A DNA stretch of 64,000 nt, taken from assembly GCF_947172395.1 (NCBI RefSeq), contig NC_069083.1:9580501-9644500 (forward strand), read 5' to 3'. This stretch comes from Bicyclus anynana. Its lineage: Eukaryota; Arthropoda; Insecta; Lepidoptera; Nymphalidae. The notes under the pieces are model-generated. The model was given only the letters and a program-made list of their open reading frames with translations. It did no database searches and was not told the origin of the DNA. Shown in pieces: positions 34,048 to 45,419 of the stretch; position 1 is the stretch's first letter, and the number at the start of each line of letters is the position of its first letter. A program made the position numbers and the translations under genes.

Positions 34048-34244
34048 TGATGCGTATGATGTTTCGTGGCAATAAACAAAGAGGAAGGCCAAAGGAGAGA
34101 TGGTTGGAGTGTGTGAAAGAGGCCATGTGTGTACGAGTAAAAGGAGTGAATGATGAGTTGATGAGTAATAGAGATGAATGGGGGAGATTGACATATTTTG
34201 CCGACCCCACTTATGTGTGATATGGGAAAGGAAATGATGATGTT
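34048..34244 (+). mobile_element. RTE-like LINE pol C-terminus, second subfamily
   Basis: The translated frame gives GNKQRGRPKERWLECVKEAM, then SNRDEWGRLTYFADPT, then a stop and a GATGATG-containing end. This is the characteristic tail of a second family of lepidopteran LINE polyproteins (GRPK.RW...DR..W). It is 5'-truncated. Confidence 0.7.
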
Positions 34245-34827
34245 GAGTGGAAATCCAGCTTTATAACAGAGCCATACTTTACGGTGCATGTAATCTATAT
34301 TATTTATGTATTTTGTCTCTCAAACAGAGTATTTAGCCGTACCTACCCCTTAGACAAGACTACAGCAACACTAGTATACTAACCTAACTTAACCAAGTCA
34401 AAATATAGTTTTTTTTTAATTTATTATAAAAACAAACACTAATTTAGAGTTCATTGATATAAATCTAGAGTATTGTTAAATATTCATGATTCAACAGCAC
34501 ACCTACGAGTATGTATGAATAAAAGCAAACGTAAACACTTATTTTGGTAAGAAGCACAGCAGTAATTACACAGTAGGGCGCGCAAGTGGGTGAAACGCAA
34601 CGCTGCTTAAAATTTGATAGTTACGAGTAAATTATACACACCGCAAATGGATCATTGTTGCTACTCTCCATATCGACGAAAATACTCCAAGGCCTTAAGA
34701 ATTAACATGATTTTTACATACAAGTGCATGCAGAATACCAGCACAACACACACTTTTAAAAAAACAAACGCTCTGCATTTTACACAAAATTGAGTTATGA
34801 ACTGTCAATATCAACAGCTTCGTTAAA

Positions 34828-35014
34828 TACAAACGGAAGCCCGTAACTTCGTTCGCGTAAAATCTGTTCGCGAGAAAAATAGCCTATGTTCTTCTCCAAG
34901 GTACACTTTATCTATATACCAAATTTGGTTTAAATCGGTTCAGCGGTTTATCCGTGAAAAGGCAACAGACAGACACACAGACATACTTTGGCATTTAAAA
35001 TATCAGTATAGATT
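34828..35014 (-). mobile_element. HEL-Y-like repeat, inverted
   Basis: GGAAGCCCGTAACTTCGTTCGCG...AAATAGCCTATGTTCTTCTCC...CTATATACCAAATTTGG...AAATCGGTTCAGCGGTTTATCCGTG...ACAGACAGACACACAGACATAC...TAAAATATCAGTATAGAT. Module order is as in 25690-25892. Confidence 0.7.
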
Positions 35015-35087
35015 TGTAATATTAGCACAGAAAACATATGTACAAGATATAAGTAATTCTATAGACTTCGTAGCCTAAGATAAGTAA

Positions 35088-35238
35088 GCCATTGACGGTC
35101 AATTATTCTCACGTTTCTGCAGGGCAAACGGCAGCGAAAACGTTTCATAAGTCGAGCTGTCATGCACGCAGCGACCAATACACGATCAGTTATAGACGTG
35201 GATGCTGCAGAAAAGTGAGATAATTAATCGTCAATGGC
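35088..35238. mobile_element. MITE-like foldback, 35-bp inverted ends
   Basis: GCCATTGACGGTCAATTATTCTCACGTTTCTGCAG (35088-35122) pairs with 35205-35238 with a few mismatches, around an 82-bp centre. The centre is shared, inverted, with 6240-6350, which shows this is a repeated family. Confidence 0.7.
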
Positions 35239-35933
35239 GTGCATTACACCTTATTTCAGAGTTATTATTAACTAACAGAAAGACAAAAAATCTATAAATT
35301 GGTCTTCTGAAATAAATACCGAAATGCTTTATGTAAGCTGCTAATTTAAAATTACAAACAGACAGTTCAATTTTATTTATTTTTATATATAGTCATGGAA
35401 AATAAGGATCGAGGTATGAGGTATTTATTAATATTTTCTGCACGTTGTCCTGTCTCCGTTAATATAATGCGCCGGTGGAATCTATAATTTTCACATGGGT
35501 TGTTATTGTGGATAAAATAAGGATGCTCTTAATAAAATACGTAAGTATAAATACGTTTATTTGCGTAAGTAGCCAAAAAATGTAAAAACGTATTTTGTAT
35601 ATCCAATGAAAACATTTTATTTTGATTTTCTAGGTCAAGGTTGCAAGTTTTAACTGTAACTCATTAATATAACAAATCTTTACATAGTAATGAAACTATC
35701 TGTCTACGATTTGTTATTAAAAATTATAAAATAAGTATCCAACTCCATATAATAGCTGCCAATTAAACTAGTTACCTACACAAAAACAGTGGCCACACGT
35801 ACTTTACACGCGATGCATCATTTCGTGCATGAAATACAGTGAGTTAGTAGAACGAGAGACTGCATGACCAGACTTACCTCTTTTTATGAAAGTTAAGAAT
35901 TTTTCAGCCTACGCTATAGTACTATGGTAAATA

Positions 35934-36043
35934 ATCATCATCATTATCAACCCATATTCGGCCCACTGTCTTCTCTCATAATCTCGCATAATGAGAGGAG
36001 TTAGACCAATAGTCCATCACACTGGCCCAATGCGGATTGGCAA
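35934..36043 (-). mobile_element. SINE-B 3' fragment
   Basis: ATCATCATCATTATCAACCCATATTCGGCCCACTG...GAGAGGAGTTAGACCAATAGTCC...CCAATGCGGATTGGCA is the reverse complement of the SINE-B tail, then breaks off. Confidence 0.75.
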
Positions 36044-36942
36044 ATAAATACGGTTGCCAATTATGGACCGTGGTGGCTTTTGAAGGTAGCAAGTTACAAC
36101 TGTCCAGATCCTGAATTTTCGAAAAAAGTATTGTATTTTCTGCGAAAATATCATGAGGAATCGTGTATCAAGTCACGAGACCCTTGTCTTCGTGGACAAT
36201 TAAGGATCCTTACAAAATGCTAACTTTCAAATCCCACGATCCAAACTCTATAATAGCCTACCGTACTTATAGTCCATTTATTAATTCTGTGAAATTCTGG
36301 CGTTTTTATCCATCTCCGGTGTTTTTATATAGAAATATCAAAAGTGACAGACAAATGGAAACGGAAATAGAAACATCAGAATTTCACCGAAATAATAAAT
36401 TGACTATAGGTGTATTGACGTAGTCAGAGCATAGGTTGACTTTTGACGTTCATAAAATGTCTGACTAGCACGGGCTCTCAGTCCATAGTATCTTGGCATA
36501 ATTTTCGTAGTACAAGCAAATAGTGGGCGATCGCTGTAGCACGACTAATTAGACCATCCTTGATAATGCTTGTGTAAGCAATAAAGCAGCAAAACCAGCC
36601 CCAAGACAAAGCGTGCATGCAATTAATTTTGCTAGCAGTAGATGCTACTAACGCATTTAAGGTTATTTAACCATAATATGTTTTTTTTGACAAATAGTTC
36701 TTCTAAGTGGCTTAGACTATTTGGAAATAGTCACGTAACTACACAACGAAAAAGCGTAAAAGTAGCAGTGTAATAGAGAGAGAGTTGTATTAGGATATTG
36801 ATTTATTTATTTTACTACAATGTTGTATTTTACTTCGAAAAATCGTTACGCGTGGACTATCAAAGTACCAGGATAACAGTTGTTAGGAGATAATAAACGA
36901 GCATATTTTCTCGGAAGCAACTTCAATGTCTATGTGGCCGCC

Positions 36943-37232
36943 GACGGCCGCGTGGCGCACCCTGCTTTCTGCATCCACGGCCGTGGGTTCGATTCCCACA
37001 ACTGGAAAATATTTGTGTGATGAAATATGGGTTTTTCTAGTGTCTGTGTGTATTTATAGATTATATAAGTATTTATATGTAGTATATAAATATAAAATAT
37101 ATATAAATGTATATGAATATTATAATATCAACTATCTTAGCACCCATAACACAAGCTACTCTGTATGCTTACTTTGGGGCTAGATAGTGAGGTGTATTGT
37201 TTAAGTATATTTATTTATTTATTTATTTACTT
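36943..37232 (+). mobile_element. SINE-C, full-length
   Basis: GACGGCCGCGTGGCGCACCCTGC (box A slightly shortened) and CGTGGGTTCGATTCCCACAACTGG (box B) are followed by TTTGTGTGATGAA, CACCCATAACACAAGC..CTTACTTTGGGGCTAGATAG and a terminal (ATTT)n repeat. It matches 42691-42966. Confidence 0.85.
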
Positions 37233-37879
37233 ATGTAAGAGTATAAGGCTGGGTTTACAAGGCATGGTTATATAATACAGGACTTCTTTTATATACGGGT
37301 ATATAACTATCAATTACCTAATTTCTATTGAATTTTGAATAAGAACTTGGTGCCTACAGAATACAGAAATGTATTCTGAGGGTGCCTATTGCCTGTACAT
37401 TATTTTTGTTTTCCTATTACAATACAAAATAGCTTGAATTGTTTTGATTTTTTTATGTGTTTCTTCATTATGACTTATGAACAGCAGTGTTAAAACTACC
37501 AACAAATACAAACCTGTTCATTAATAACATTATGTGTTACAAGCAAAATTTCGCACGAATCGGTGCGAACTTTATTAGCCAGGTGGAGGTTGAATATTAG
37601 TTTAATGTTCGTAAATCATGAATAAATTAATAAAATAATAAATTCATTTCTAAATAATTAAACAAAATATGACAATTTAACGATCATTATAAGAAGCTAC
37701 TAGCCGGTGGAGTTAAGCCACATAGTTTCCATATAAAACAACAAAATATCGATTTTTGTCGTTTTTTTCTGTTCCTCTCGAATTTACTCGTAATCTAACT
37801 TAATCTGAAATAACATCAGAACACAGAAAACGTGATAAAAAAATGATTACATTACATAGTACATTTAATTTTGTAATGA

Positions 37880-38205
37880 TACTAGGTGACCCAGCAAACG
37901 CTGTTTTGTCTTGTAAATTATTTACTATCTATGAAAAATAGATGTTGGCCTGACCAGACCTGCGATAATGTACATGAATTTTCATAAAAATCGGTCCAGC
38001 CGTTTGAGAGGAGTTTGGCAACGAACGCCGCGAACTACCCCTACCCTAGCCCTACCCTACCCCTACCCCTTAATTTTTTTAAAGTTTTCTGTCATAAGAA
38101 CCTTCTCCTGACAATAACAAACACATAAAAAAAATAGTAAAATCGGTCTAGCTGTTCACGCGTGACCAAGGGATATATTGATTCATTTTTATATATATAG
38201 ATTAT
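37880..38205 (+). repeat. Z element with CCTACC-rich middle
   Basis: It begins ACTAGGTGACCCAGCAAACGCTGTTTTGTC, includes TTCATAAAAATCGGTCCAGCC, a (CTACCC)-like run at 38034-38070, and AAAATCGGTCTAGCTGTTCACGCGTGACCAAGGG. I recognise this as a common lepidopteran repeat; the class is uncertain (LINE tail or Helitron-like). Confidence 0.6.
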
Positions 38206-38746
38206 AAGAAGATTTACCGATATAAATACAAGACAGTTAATCATAGGAGTTACATGTTGTATGTTGGGTGTAAATTTAATAATGACAAAATAATGTCATT
38301 TTATCGATGACAAATGTAAGGTCAACCCTCGTAAGTCACTTCTCACAACCTGACTTCTTACTCCTTTCAAGTTATCGATATTTATTTACAAAAACCCACA
38401 AGCCGAGTGTATTTTAAGAAATGGCGAGAACACATTGCCACATCCGTTATTATGTAAAATATCCTGTTTTCTAAGCATTTTGCAATTTATTAGAGTTGGC
38501 TTTCGAACGAACCCATGACTCCATCGGCACGCGACATTTACATAGCAGCCGGGTGACTTGTCTTGTCAGACTCGCGAACAATAAAATCTTTTTCTTATAA
38601 CCTAATACTTTAAACTTTAAGAAATTACGTCCTTCAGCGCAAGATTTTTTAAGAATATACTTATCTATCTATATGCCCACAACACAAGCATATTATACTT
38701 CGTACGCTTACTAGGTATAGCCTTAAAAAATAGGTAAACTATAACA

Positions 38747-39035
38747 GCAGACGCCACGCGGTTTCACGCGCGTAGTTCCCGTTCCCGTAGGAAAACGGGG
38801 ATAAAATATAGCCTATAGCACCTGGGGATACCTTCCCAACATAAAGTGCACGTCGGCCCGTTTTAACCTTTTGACTCTATCAGCAGTCAACAGCCCACAA
38901 GCTACTGGGTTTGGACGTTTCAACAAGTGTATCCGATGTTGTATTTTGTGCTTCTTTGTCTCCTCCTTGGGAAAGAACTTTCTAATCGGTTAAGTAGTTT
39001 CGGAGCCTATTCAACGCAAAAAAGCATACTTTTTA
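38747..39035 (-). mobile_element. HEL-X-related copy with a foreign or diverged centre
   Basis: CAGACGCCACGCGGTTTCAC...CCCGTTCCCGTAGGAAAACGGGGATAAAATATAGCC is a HEL-X end. After GCCTATAGCACC the sequence departs from HEL-X and ends CTAATCGGTTAAGTAGTTTCGGAGCC, a LINE-tail-like module. Confidence 0.55.
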
Positions 39036-39833
39036 GGGGTACATAACGATAATCCTCATATATTTCTTGATATTAAAAAAGTTATATTAAATTAAAATAT
39101 AGACGTACGCAATATATACTATATCTTCTATTTTTGAAAGACATCTTAGCTTTAATTGTAATAGTACGCTGTAAGGTGTTTGTGTGTGAAAGTGTAGTGC
39201 ACACAGAACATAAAACACTATGGCTGCGCTTAAGCGATGCATTAGCAAAGCAGAAACATGTTTATAAATTATCATATTATGTCTTTAAGTGGTTGCTAAG
39301 CAACGGTTTATTGGTGAACGGGTTCCTATTCCAGACACCTCCTTTATTATGACTCTTAACATTTTAACAATGCGTTTCTATACTATGCTACCTTCCTATA
39401 TTTCTTTAGTTTACACACACAAGCCTTCTTTCTTCTACATCTAAAACCAGACAGACTTTCTGAGATAGAATAACTACAATGACTTCAATTTTATGGGATG
39501 ATTTCAGAAATAACTAAATATCGCCGATTTTACATACTAAATTTTAAGTGCGTATTTGTAGGTATCTACTTATTAATATCCCACACTAAAATAATAAGTC
39601 TAAATAATTGGAAATGATACATTACAAGTAATTATGAAGCACAGTCATTCGCATAAATAACTTAATATTAAGCTTTTAATACTTTATTTAAATCAGATTC
39701 AAGCGATTTGATCCTGCTTTGTTAGCCAACTTGGCTGAAATTTCAATAGGGCCTTGATTTAATGGTATAATTAAATTGATCTCTACTAGTTTAACATTTG
39801 GCGTTTCATATTATTATCTGGAGACGTACGCGA

Positions 39834-39911
39834 ACACAAGCTATCACAAAACAAATTTTACTCACATGGGATTGCCCAGGTGAGTAAAATTTGTTTTATG
39901 ATAGCTCGTGT
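39834..39911. repeat. 78-bp hairpin with long arms
   Basis: ACACAAGCTATCACAAAACA..AATTTTACTCAC at the left pairs with GTGAGTAAAATTTGTTTTATGATAGCTCGTGT at the right with two or three mismatches. The loop is CATGGGATTGCCCAG, itself partly paired. Confidence 0.75.
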
Positions 39912-39919
39912 ATATATAT

Positions 39920-42680
39920 GTTTTTTGTACCTACTTGTTTTCGTGTACGTGTGTTGACATACAAAAAAGTCGCATGCAGGCTGCTTTATTAAACACCAAA
40001 TTAATACGTATCTTGGTTCTGTTAACATTTTAAAGTTGCCTAATGAGAAGTGATATTGACACACATTCGTGTTCTTTCAATTAAATTTTTAACCGTTGCG
40101 ATTTGAGTACGAATACGACCGGAAACGTTTATTACTTCATCACGTAAATTCTAATTAATCAATCTACCATTATAACATCTAGAACACGTATTTCTGTAAT
40201 TATTTAGCACCATTTAGCATGGAATATTCCAACGAATAACTGGTGGTATTTACTCGTAAAACTAGATCTGATTTCACCTAAATGTAAGAAAAATTTCCAA
40301 GGCTTCATCTAAGAGATGTCTCTTAGATAAAGTCACAGGAAAATAAAGACTTAGATCAATCTGATATTAAAAATTAATTAAAGTCCGTCAAATGCATAAA
40401 ACACCCTCTTTCCCGTCGCTTTGCGAGATAGTTCAAAGTACTTCTAGAGTGAGATAAAATCACCCTTGATCAGAAAATCTGGATTAAATATCATAATTGT
40501 CTGCCAAAGCTAATAATAACTTTTGTAGATAATTACTACATAAGTTTAAAAACAAAAAAAAAATATCGTATAGAGTAGATAGGTAGGAACTCTTTTTAAT
40601 TTAACTTAAAAATAATTATTTAGGTGTTCTTGAATTTTTTTAATAATAAGAGAATGGCAAATACAAAGAAGTACCTTTACCAAGGTAAAGATATATGTAT
40701 ACTGTGCCTTTACTTTTAATCATTCAAATTGTCAAACAGCAAACTAATTCAAAACACATTCCATAAGTTTTAACACTTAACACTAGTTTTATCGTTTACT
40801 TTTATGGCAATTAACCAAAGATTTTTGTAAGCTAATCAAATCAGTAAATATCTAAACGCATATTCCATTCATTCATTCCATTCTCTACATGAAAAGTTAT
40901 GGTAGGTGTAATGGAAAACGAATGAATGTGAAGAGATCATCATTGCTGTTTCCCACAACCATAAACTTGAATCGTTCTATAATAGAGTCACGTTTACACG
41001 AACGTAATATTTGTTCGACCTCGTTGCTGTTTTTTTCATCTCTTTATTCAATGAATTGGGTACCTACTTTCATCTTTTAAACGGTTCGAACCTGAATTGC
41101 GTAAAAAAACTGTAATCAAAATTTCAACGAGAATTTCATTTCTTCTACTTCCTTATCCGATTTAGCCCATTCATCATCTTAAAGATCAGACGTTTTGATG
41201 TGTCATTAAAGAATAATTTTGTTGAAAACGAAATTTGTTGGAATTTCGTCGAAAGCAAATATTAAAAATGTCGTAGGTAGGTATTAACAGAAAGCTGACT
41301 GAATGCAGCAACTTGAAAGATGGCAAAGATTAAAATATTTAAGAAGCTTTTTAATATTCGACATTATTTGATGTGGCGACTGGAATTGGTTTTATACAAA
41401 TAGCCAAGTTATGAATAAAGTGGGCGTCTGAGGCATGACATCAGATATCATTTGCTTCGGTCGCATAGGATGACCAGGTGGCAGAATTTTACAGGACTTG
41501 CAAAGAAATTTTTAACTATAAAAAAATTACTACAAGTGAAAACGTGCGGCTATGCGCGTAGGATAATGTTTTTCTAGGTAACTCTTTTTCTTGGATTATA
41601 AAGCCTTAGTGTTTTATGAGTTCCTCTAGACTTCGCTTAATCTATCTGTGAGAACATTATGAAAATCCATTTAGAAATTCTAGAGATTAGCGCAAATAGA
41701 TAGACAAACGGACACATAGATAGACAGGAAGTTGGAAATTGCTTTTTAAATAAGTAATTTTTATAATTATTAAAAAATTTAATTTTATATAATGTTAATA
41801 CTTAGTTTAAATTAATTTTAATTTAATTGGTAATATGTATTTGTTCTGGGCTCAATAAATAATTATTACTACAAACTAATACCGGTAATTATATTATATT
41901 AATAATAATGACAATAAAGCTTCAATTTACGATAAAGAAAAGTTCAAGTAACCCATCTCAAATAACTGCCACACTAAATTACTTCATACAATTTCATCAA
42001 TAATAGATGAAACTCATAATATAATAAAAATTGCTAATATACACTGTTTATTCATACAATTTTTTTATTGTTTAAATCAGACTCGATTCTGGATAAATAA
42101 TTAAGCATTCAATACCTAAAATGCAGTGTATAAAAATAGGCCTTAGGACTTCTTTTTCTATCCTAGCTCCTAAAACTCTAATAAAATTGATTTATATTTA
42201 TAATAATCAAGGCACATATCGCCTACTAATGACGTATAATTTTTCGGATGCACATACTTTGATAATAACACAAATATGGTTACCCTACCCGCTCTGCAAA
42301 GCTCCACGAGGTGAACATCCTTCCGTGGCTGACCAATGAGATCGATTTCAAAATGTAATAAAAAGCCAAATGGCCGAAAATTATTGCATGCTATCACGTT
42401 ATGTCAGACATAGAGACCACTAAAATATCAGGTTTTGCTATATAATATCATGAATGGGACGGCAGACATAATTTACGATTCGAAATGAATTTAATAGCAA
42501 AAATAGAGTTATTTGCTTTTAGCTCAGCTAACTGTTTTAAAAATAATTTATTTTACCAATTTAGAAAATATCGTGTGAATTTTTTTACGTTCATAAAATA
42601 TAGTGGTCAGTGGTCCGTTACAAACGTAAATAATAAGTACGATCTCAATTAAAACATAATTAAGAAAACGTTAATACAAT
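39920..42680. other. Long stretch without recognised genes or repeats
   Basis: AT-rich non-coding DNA. Only a small palindrome (ATCTAAGAGATGTCTCTTAGAT at 40310-40332) is noted. Short ORFs lack any signal. Confidence 0.5.
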
Positions 42681-42690
42681 TTGAAAAGCG

Positions 42691-42966
42691 GACGGCCGCG
42701 TGGCGCAGTGAGTAGTGACCCTGCTTTCTGGACCCACGGTCGTGGGTTCGATTCCCACAACTAGAAATTATTTGTGTGACGAGCATGGGTGTTTTCCAGA
42801 ATCTGGGTATATTTATACATTAAATAAGAATATCTATGTTCTATATTATATGATAAAATCAGCTATCTTTGTACCTATATCACAGGCCTATACGCTTAAT
42901 TTGGAGCTAAGTATTGGTGTGTGTTGTTGTTGTGTTGTTGTTTAAGTATATTAATTATTTATTTTT
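42691..42966 (+). mobile_element. SINE-C, full-length
   Basis: GACGGCCGCGTGGCGCAGTG (box A) and CGTGGGTTCGATTCCCACAAC (box B) are followed by TTGTGTGACGAGCATGGGTG, GTACCTATATCACAGG, TTTGGAGCTAAGTATTGG and a (TTG)n stretch. Confidence 0.85.
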
Positions 42967-43042
42967 CATATATAAAAGTAAACTAAGTGTATAAAAACTA
43001 ATGTAGATGAAACAGTGATCATGACCTAGGGTAATCATATAA

Positions 43043-43141
43043 CTCGTGCGCATTAACTTGACACCTGGCTACATAACACAACCATACAAACACAGTACTT
43101 AAAACATCATTCGAGCCAGGTTTCCAGTTAATTCGCACGAG
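43043..43141. repeat. Inverted repeat, 28-bp arms
   Basis: CTCGTGCGCATTAACTTGACACCTGGCT (43043-43070) pairs with 43114-43141 at 25 of 28 positions, around a 43-bp centre. It is MITE- or hairpin-like. Confidence 0.65.
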
Positions 43142-43206
43142 CTGTAATTTCTGTCGTATGTTTGAAAGTGTACGCCATGAAAATATATTCATATTTATTA
43201 TCCATC

Positions 43207-43285
43207 CTTAATAATATAAAGCTGAAGGGCTTATTAATTTGGTTGAACGAGCTAATCTCAAGAACTACTGGTTTAATTAACCGAC
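43207..43285 (+). mobile_element. HEL-X 5' fragment
   Basis: CTTAATAATATAAAGCTGAAGGG...GGTTGAACGAGCTAATCTCAAGAACTACTGG is the first third of HEL-X. It breaks off before TTCAGTGTTAGATAGCCC, which appears alone at about 43865-43890. Confidence 0.6.
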
Positions 43286-43474
43286 TTCTTTTAAGTATAG
43301 AATTGGACTTAGACTCCATCGTAAGTTATCCATCTTCCTAATTACTAACGTATCTTAGCAAACTAACGGAAAACGTTCTTGTATTATTCACAATTACCTA
43401 CATATTTCACTTAATAAAGCTTACACAAATATTTTCCGTACAAAATATACATTGATTAACAATAAAGAAGTTCT

Positions 43475-43485
43475 ATGGAATAAAG
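43475..43485 (+). repeat. Target-site duplication, left
   Basis: ATGGAATAAAG immediately precedes the SINE-B and is repeated exactly at 43803-43813 just after it. Confidence 0.85.
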
Positions 43486-43802
43486 AGCCGTGATAGCCCA
43501 GTGGATATGACCTCTGCCTCCGATTCCGGAGGGTGTGGGTTCGATTCCGGTCCGGGGCATGCACCTCCAACTTTTCAGTTGTGTGCATTTTAAGAAATTA
43601 AATATTACGTGTCTCAATCGGTGAAGGAAAACATCGTGAGGAAACCTGCATACCAGAGAATTTCTTAATTCTCTGCGTGTGTGAAGTCTGCCAATCCGCG
43701 TTGGGCCAGCGTGGTGGACTATTGGCCTAGCCCCTCTCATTCTGAGAGGAGACTCGAGCTCAGCAGTGAGCCGTATATGGGTTGATAACGACGACGACGA
43801 CG
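43486..43802 (+). mobile_element. SINE-B, full-length with perfect 11-bp target-site duplication
   Basis: The head AGCCGTGATAGCCCAGTGGATATGACC and box B GGGTTCGATTCC are intact. The body matches 4483-4793 and ends GGTTGATAACG(ACG)n. The flanking 11-bp duplication defines both ends exactly. The intact boxes and perfect duplication make it the youngest-looking SINE here. Confidence 0.92.
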
Positions 43803-43987
43803 ATGGAATAAAGCTACATTAATAATAGAGCAATTTATACTACTACTGGTTTAATATTAAAATAGTCTTACAGTGTTAGATAGCCCATTAAATGAGCAAC
43901 GAATACTAGGAGGAGGCTATACAACATTCGTCTGAATACACGATACACGAAAATACGTAATGAAACCAAGGGGCATAGATAAATACA

Positions 43988-44125
43988 TTTACACTAATAT
44001 TTTACAGATATAAGGTATGTGGTAGTTGACCTGTAGGGGTAATCCTTGGATCTACTGAACAGATTTTGAAAATTCTTTTACTGCTAGAAAGCCACGTTAT
44101 TTGTGAGTTTCCTAAGCTATGTTTT
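43988..44125 (+). mobile_element. Diverged HEL-X-like copy
   Basis: ACACTAATATTTTACAGATATAAGG...GGGGTAATCCTTGGATCTACTGAACAGATTTTGAAAATTCTTTTACTGC.AGAAAGCCACGTTAT parallels 12790-12962 and 54505-54656. Confidence 0.5.
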
Positions 44126-44405
44126 GTGTATGGATATTATATTAATATGGATTTTATAATAAAACGTGCGTGAACCAGCCTCATCCCTCAAGGGAGCCGA
44201 AACCATAACACATTTTTATACCTACCTTCATTTAGACCAATTTTCATGTTCACTTAATTAAAATTACCAAATAAAAGTAGGGTCTCTTTGTTTTGTTTCC
44301 ATTTTGTAATACTAAGTAATGACTACATACCTTTATTAATATTATTATATTACTTTTGTATTAATGAAAAGTAATTAATTTGACTAAACAATTGACTTTT
44401 GCATT

Positions 44406-44461
44406 TATGTCTTAAAAAGTTTAGGTATAAATTAACCTAAACCTAAACTTTCTAAGACATA
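44406..44461. repeat. Hairpin, 21-bp arms
   Basis: TATGTCTTAAAAAGTTTAGGT pairs with ACCTAAACTTTCTAAGACATA (one or two mismatches) around a short AT loop. It lies just before duplication copy 2. Confidence 0.7.
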
Positions 44462-44463
44462 GC

Positions 44464-44653
44464 TTGGACTTAGACTATACTCGTAAGTTATTCATCTTCT
44501 TTATTACTAACGTCTCTTACCAAACTAACGGAAAACGTTGTTGTTGTATTTTTCACAATTACCTACATAATCACTTAATAATGCTTACACAAATATTTTC
44601 CGTACAAAATGGAATAAAGCTACATTAAAAATAGATCAATTTATACTTTATAA
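44464..44653 (+). repeat. Local duplication, copy 2 (no SINE)
   Basis: It is collinear with copy 1 but reads ...TTTTCCGTACAAAATGGAATAAAGCTACATTAAAAATAGATCAATTTATAC with no SINE-B. It also lacks about 25 bp (ATACATTGATTAACAATAAAG..) present in copy 1 before the target site. Confidence 0.85.
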
Positions 44654-44689
44654 CAAAATAACAGCTGACTAATTTTGAAAAACGCTGCG

Positions 44690-44892
44690 CGGTAAGGCGG
44701 GCGGGAAAAGAAAATAGGATACGCTTACGTGCAGGTGGTGCGGAAAACAGCAGGCGGGAGCGGGGTGCGGCGCGCGGGCGGCGGCTCGGGACGCCCGGGA
44801 CGCGCCGCAGCCTCGCTCCCGCCCTAATCCCATTACACGCACGCGGCGCCTCGACCTTAGCCCGGTTTCTGGCATGGGCACCCGCATAATAC
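44690..44892 (-). promoter_or_regulatory. CpG-rich island; candidate 5' exon with donor at 44728
   Basis: A very GC-rich block. On the minus strand ...CCACCTGCAC|GTAAGCGTA is a good donor (exon end 44729). A minus-strand frame opens at ATG 44887 and stays open across the block, but its Arg/Ala/Pro-rich product looks like GC bias, so I favour an untranslated first exon. It lies on the strand of, and upstream from, the PDZ exon. Confidence 0.4.
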
Positions 44893-45094
44893 CCTGCTCA
44901 CCTTGCTATTGTTTATATCGTCCGGCAACTCATATTTTATCACAATACAGAACGTAAACTCACCCTTATATATCGTAAGCTCCACAGCTTTCAATGCATC
45001 AATTTTTAGATCGTATTACGTACACACTGGTTATAAAATCCCGATAGCACTCTTTAATACATGTTTAGCACACCGATAAGGCCGCGATTTTGTG

Positions 45095-45290
45095 TATAAG
45101 AAAATGTTTAACGCAGCGACGGTGCGGTTCGGCGTATCGCACACGGGTGCGTCGCGACGTCGGCGGCGCGGAGCGGCGTGTGCGCGCGCGCTGCGGAGGG
45201 GCCGACCGGTCGCAACCGGGCCGCGCTCTCACCGCCTCGGCGCCCGCCGCCCTGCCGCACTGTTCGCTATAATCGCACTTGACACCGTCC
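45095..45290. promoter_or_regulatory. CpG-rich island, probable promoter region
   Basis: GTGCGTCGCGACGTCGGCGGCGCGG...GCGCGCGCGCTGCGGAGGGGCC...CTCACCGCCTCGGCGCCCGCC. On the minus strand GCCGAGGCG|GTGAGAGC (donor start 45232) is a possible donor. Open frames on both strands are what high GC produces. With 44690-44892 it probably marks the 5' end of a gene. Confidence 0.4.
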
Positions 45291-45419
45291 CGTGTTCGAT
45301 CTCGAAGAAAGTTCCACGTTTCTATGTCATTTGTTTGCTTGGAACAAAAAAAAATCAAAAATAAGAAATTACTCTCGATTTCCAGCCGACGTTCTGACAC
45401 GACTGGCGCCGACACGAAG

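Larger units (their letters stand above)
43303..43836 (+). repeat. Local duplication, copy 1 (interrupted by a SINE-B)
   Basis: TTGGACTTAGACT..TCGTAAGTTATCCATCTTC...AAACTAACGGAAAACGTT...CACAATTACCTACATA...GCTTACACAAATATTTTCCGTACAAAAT matches 44464-44653 closely. After the SINE it resumes as ATGGAATAAAGCTACATTAATAATAGAGCAATTTATAC. Confidence 0.85.

Noticed and set aside
36163..36423. 86-codon ORF with exon-like composition
   Set aside because: It has no domain and no convincing splice sites, and it lies just after a SINE-B fragment; probably chance.
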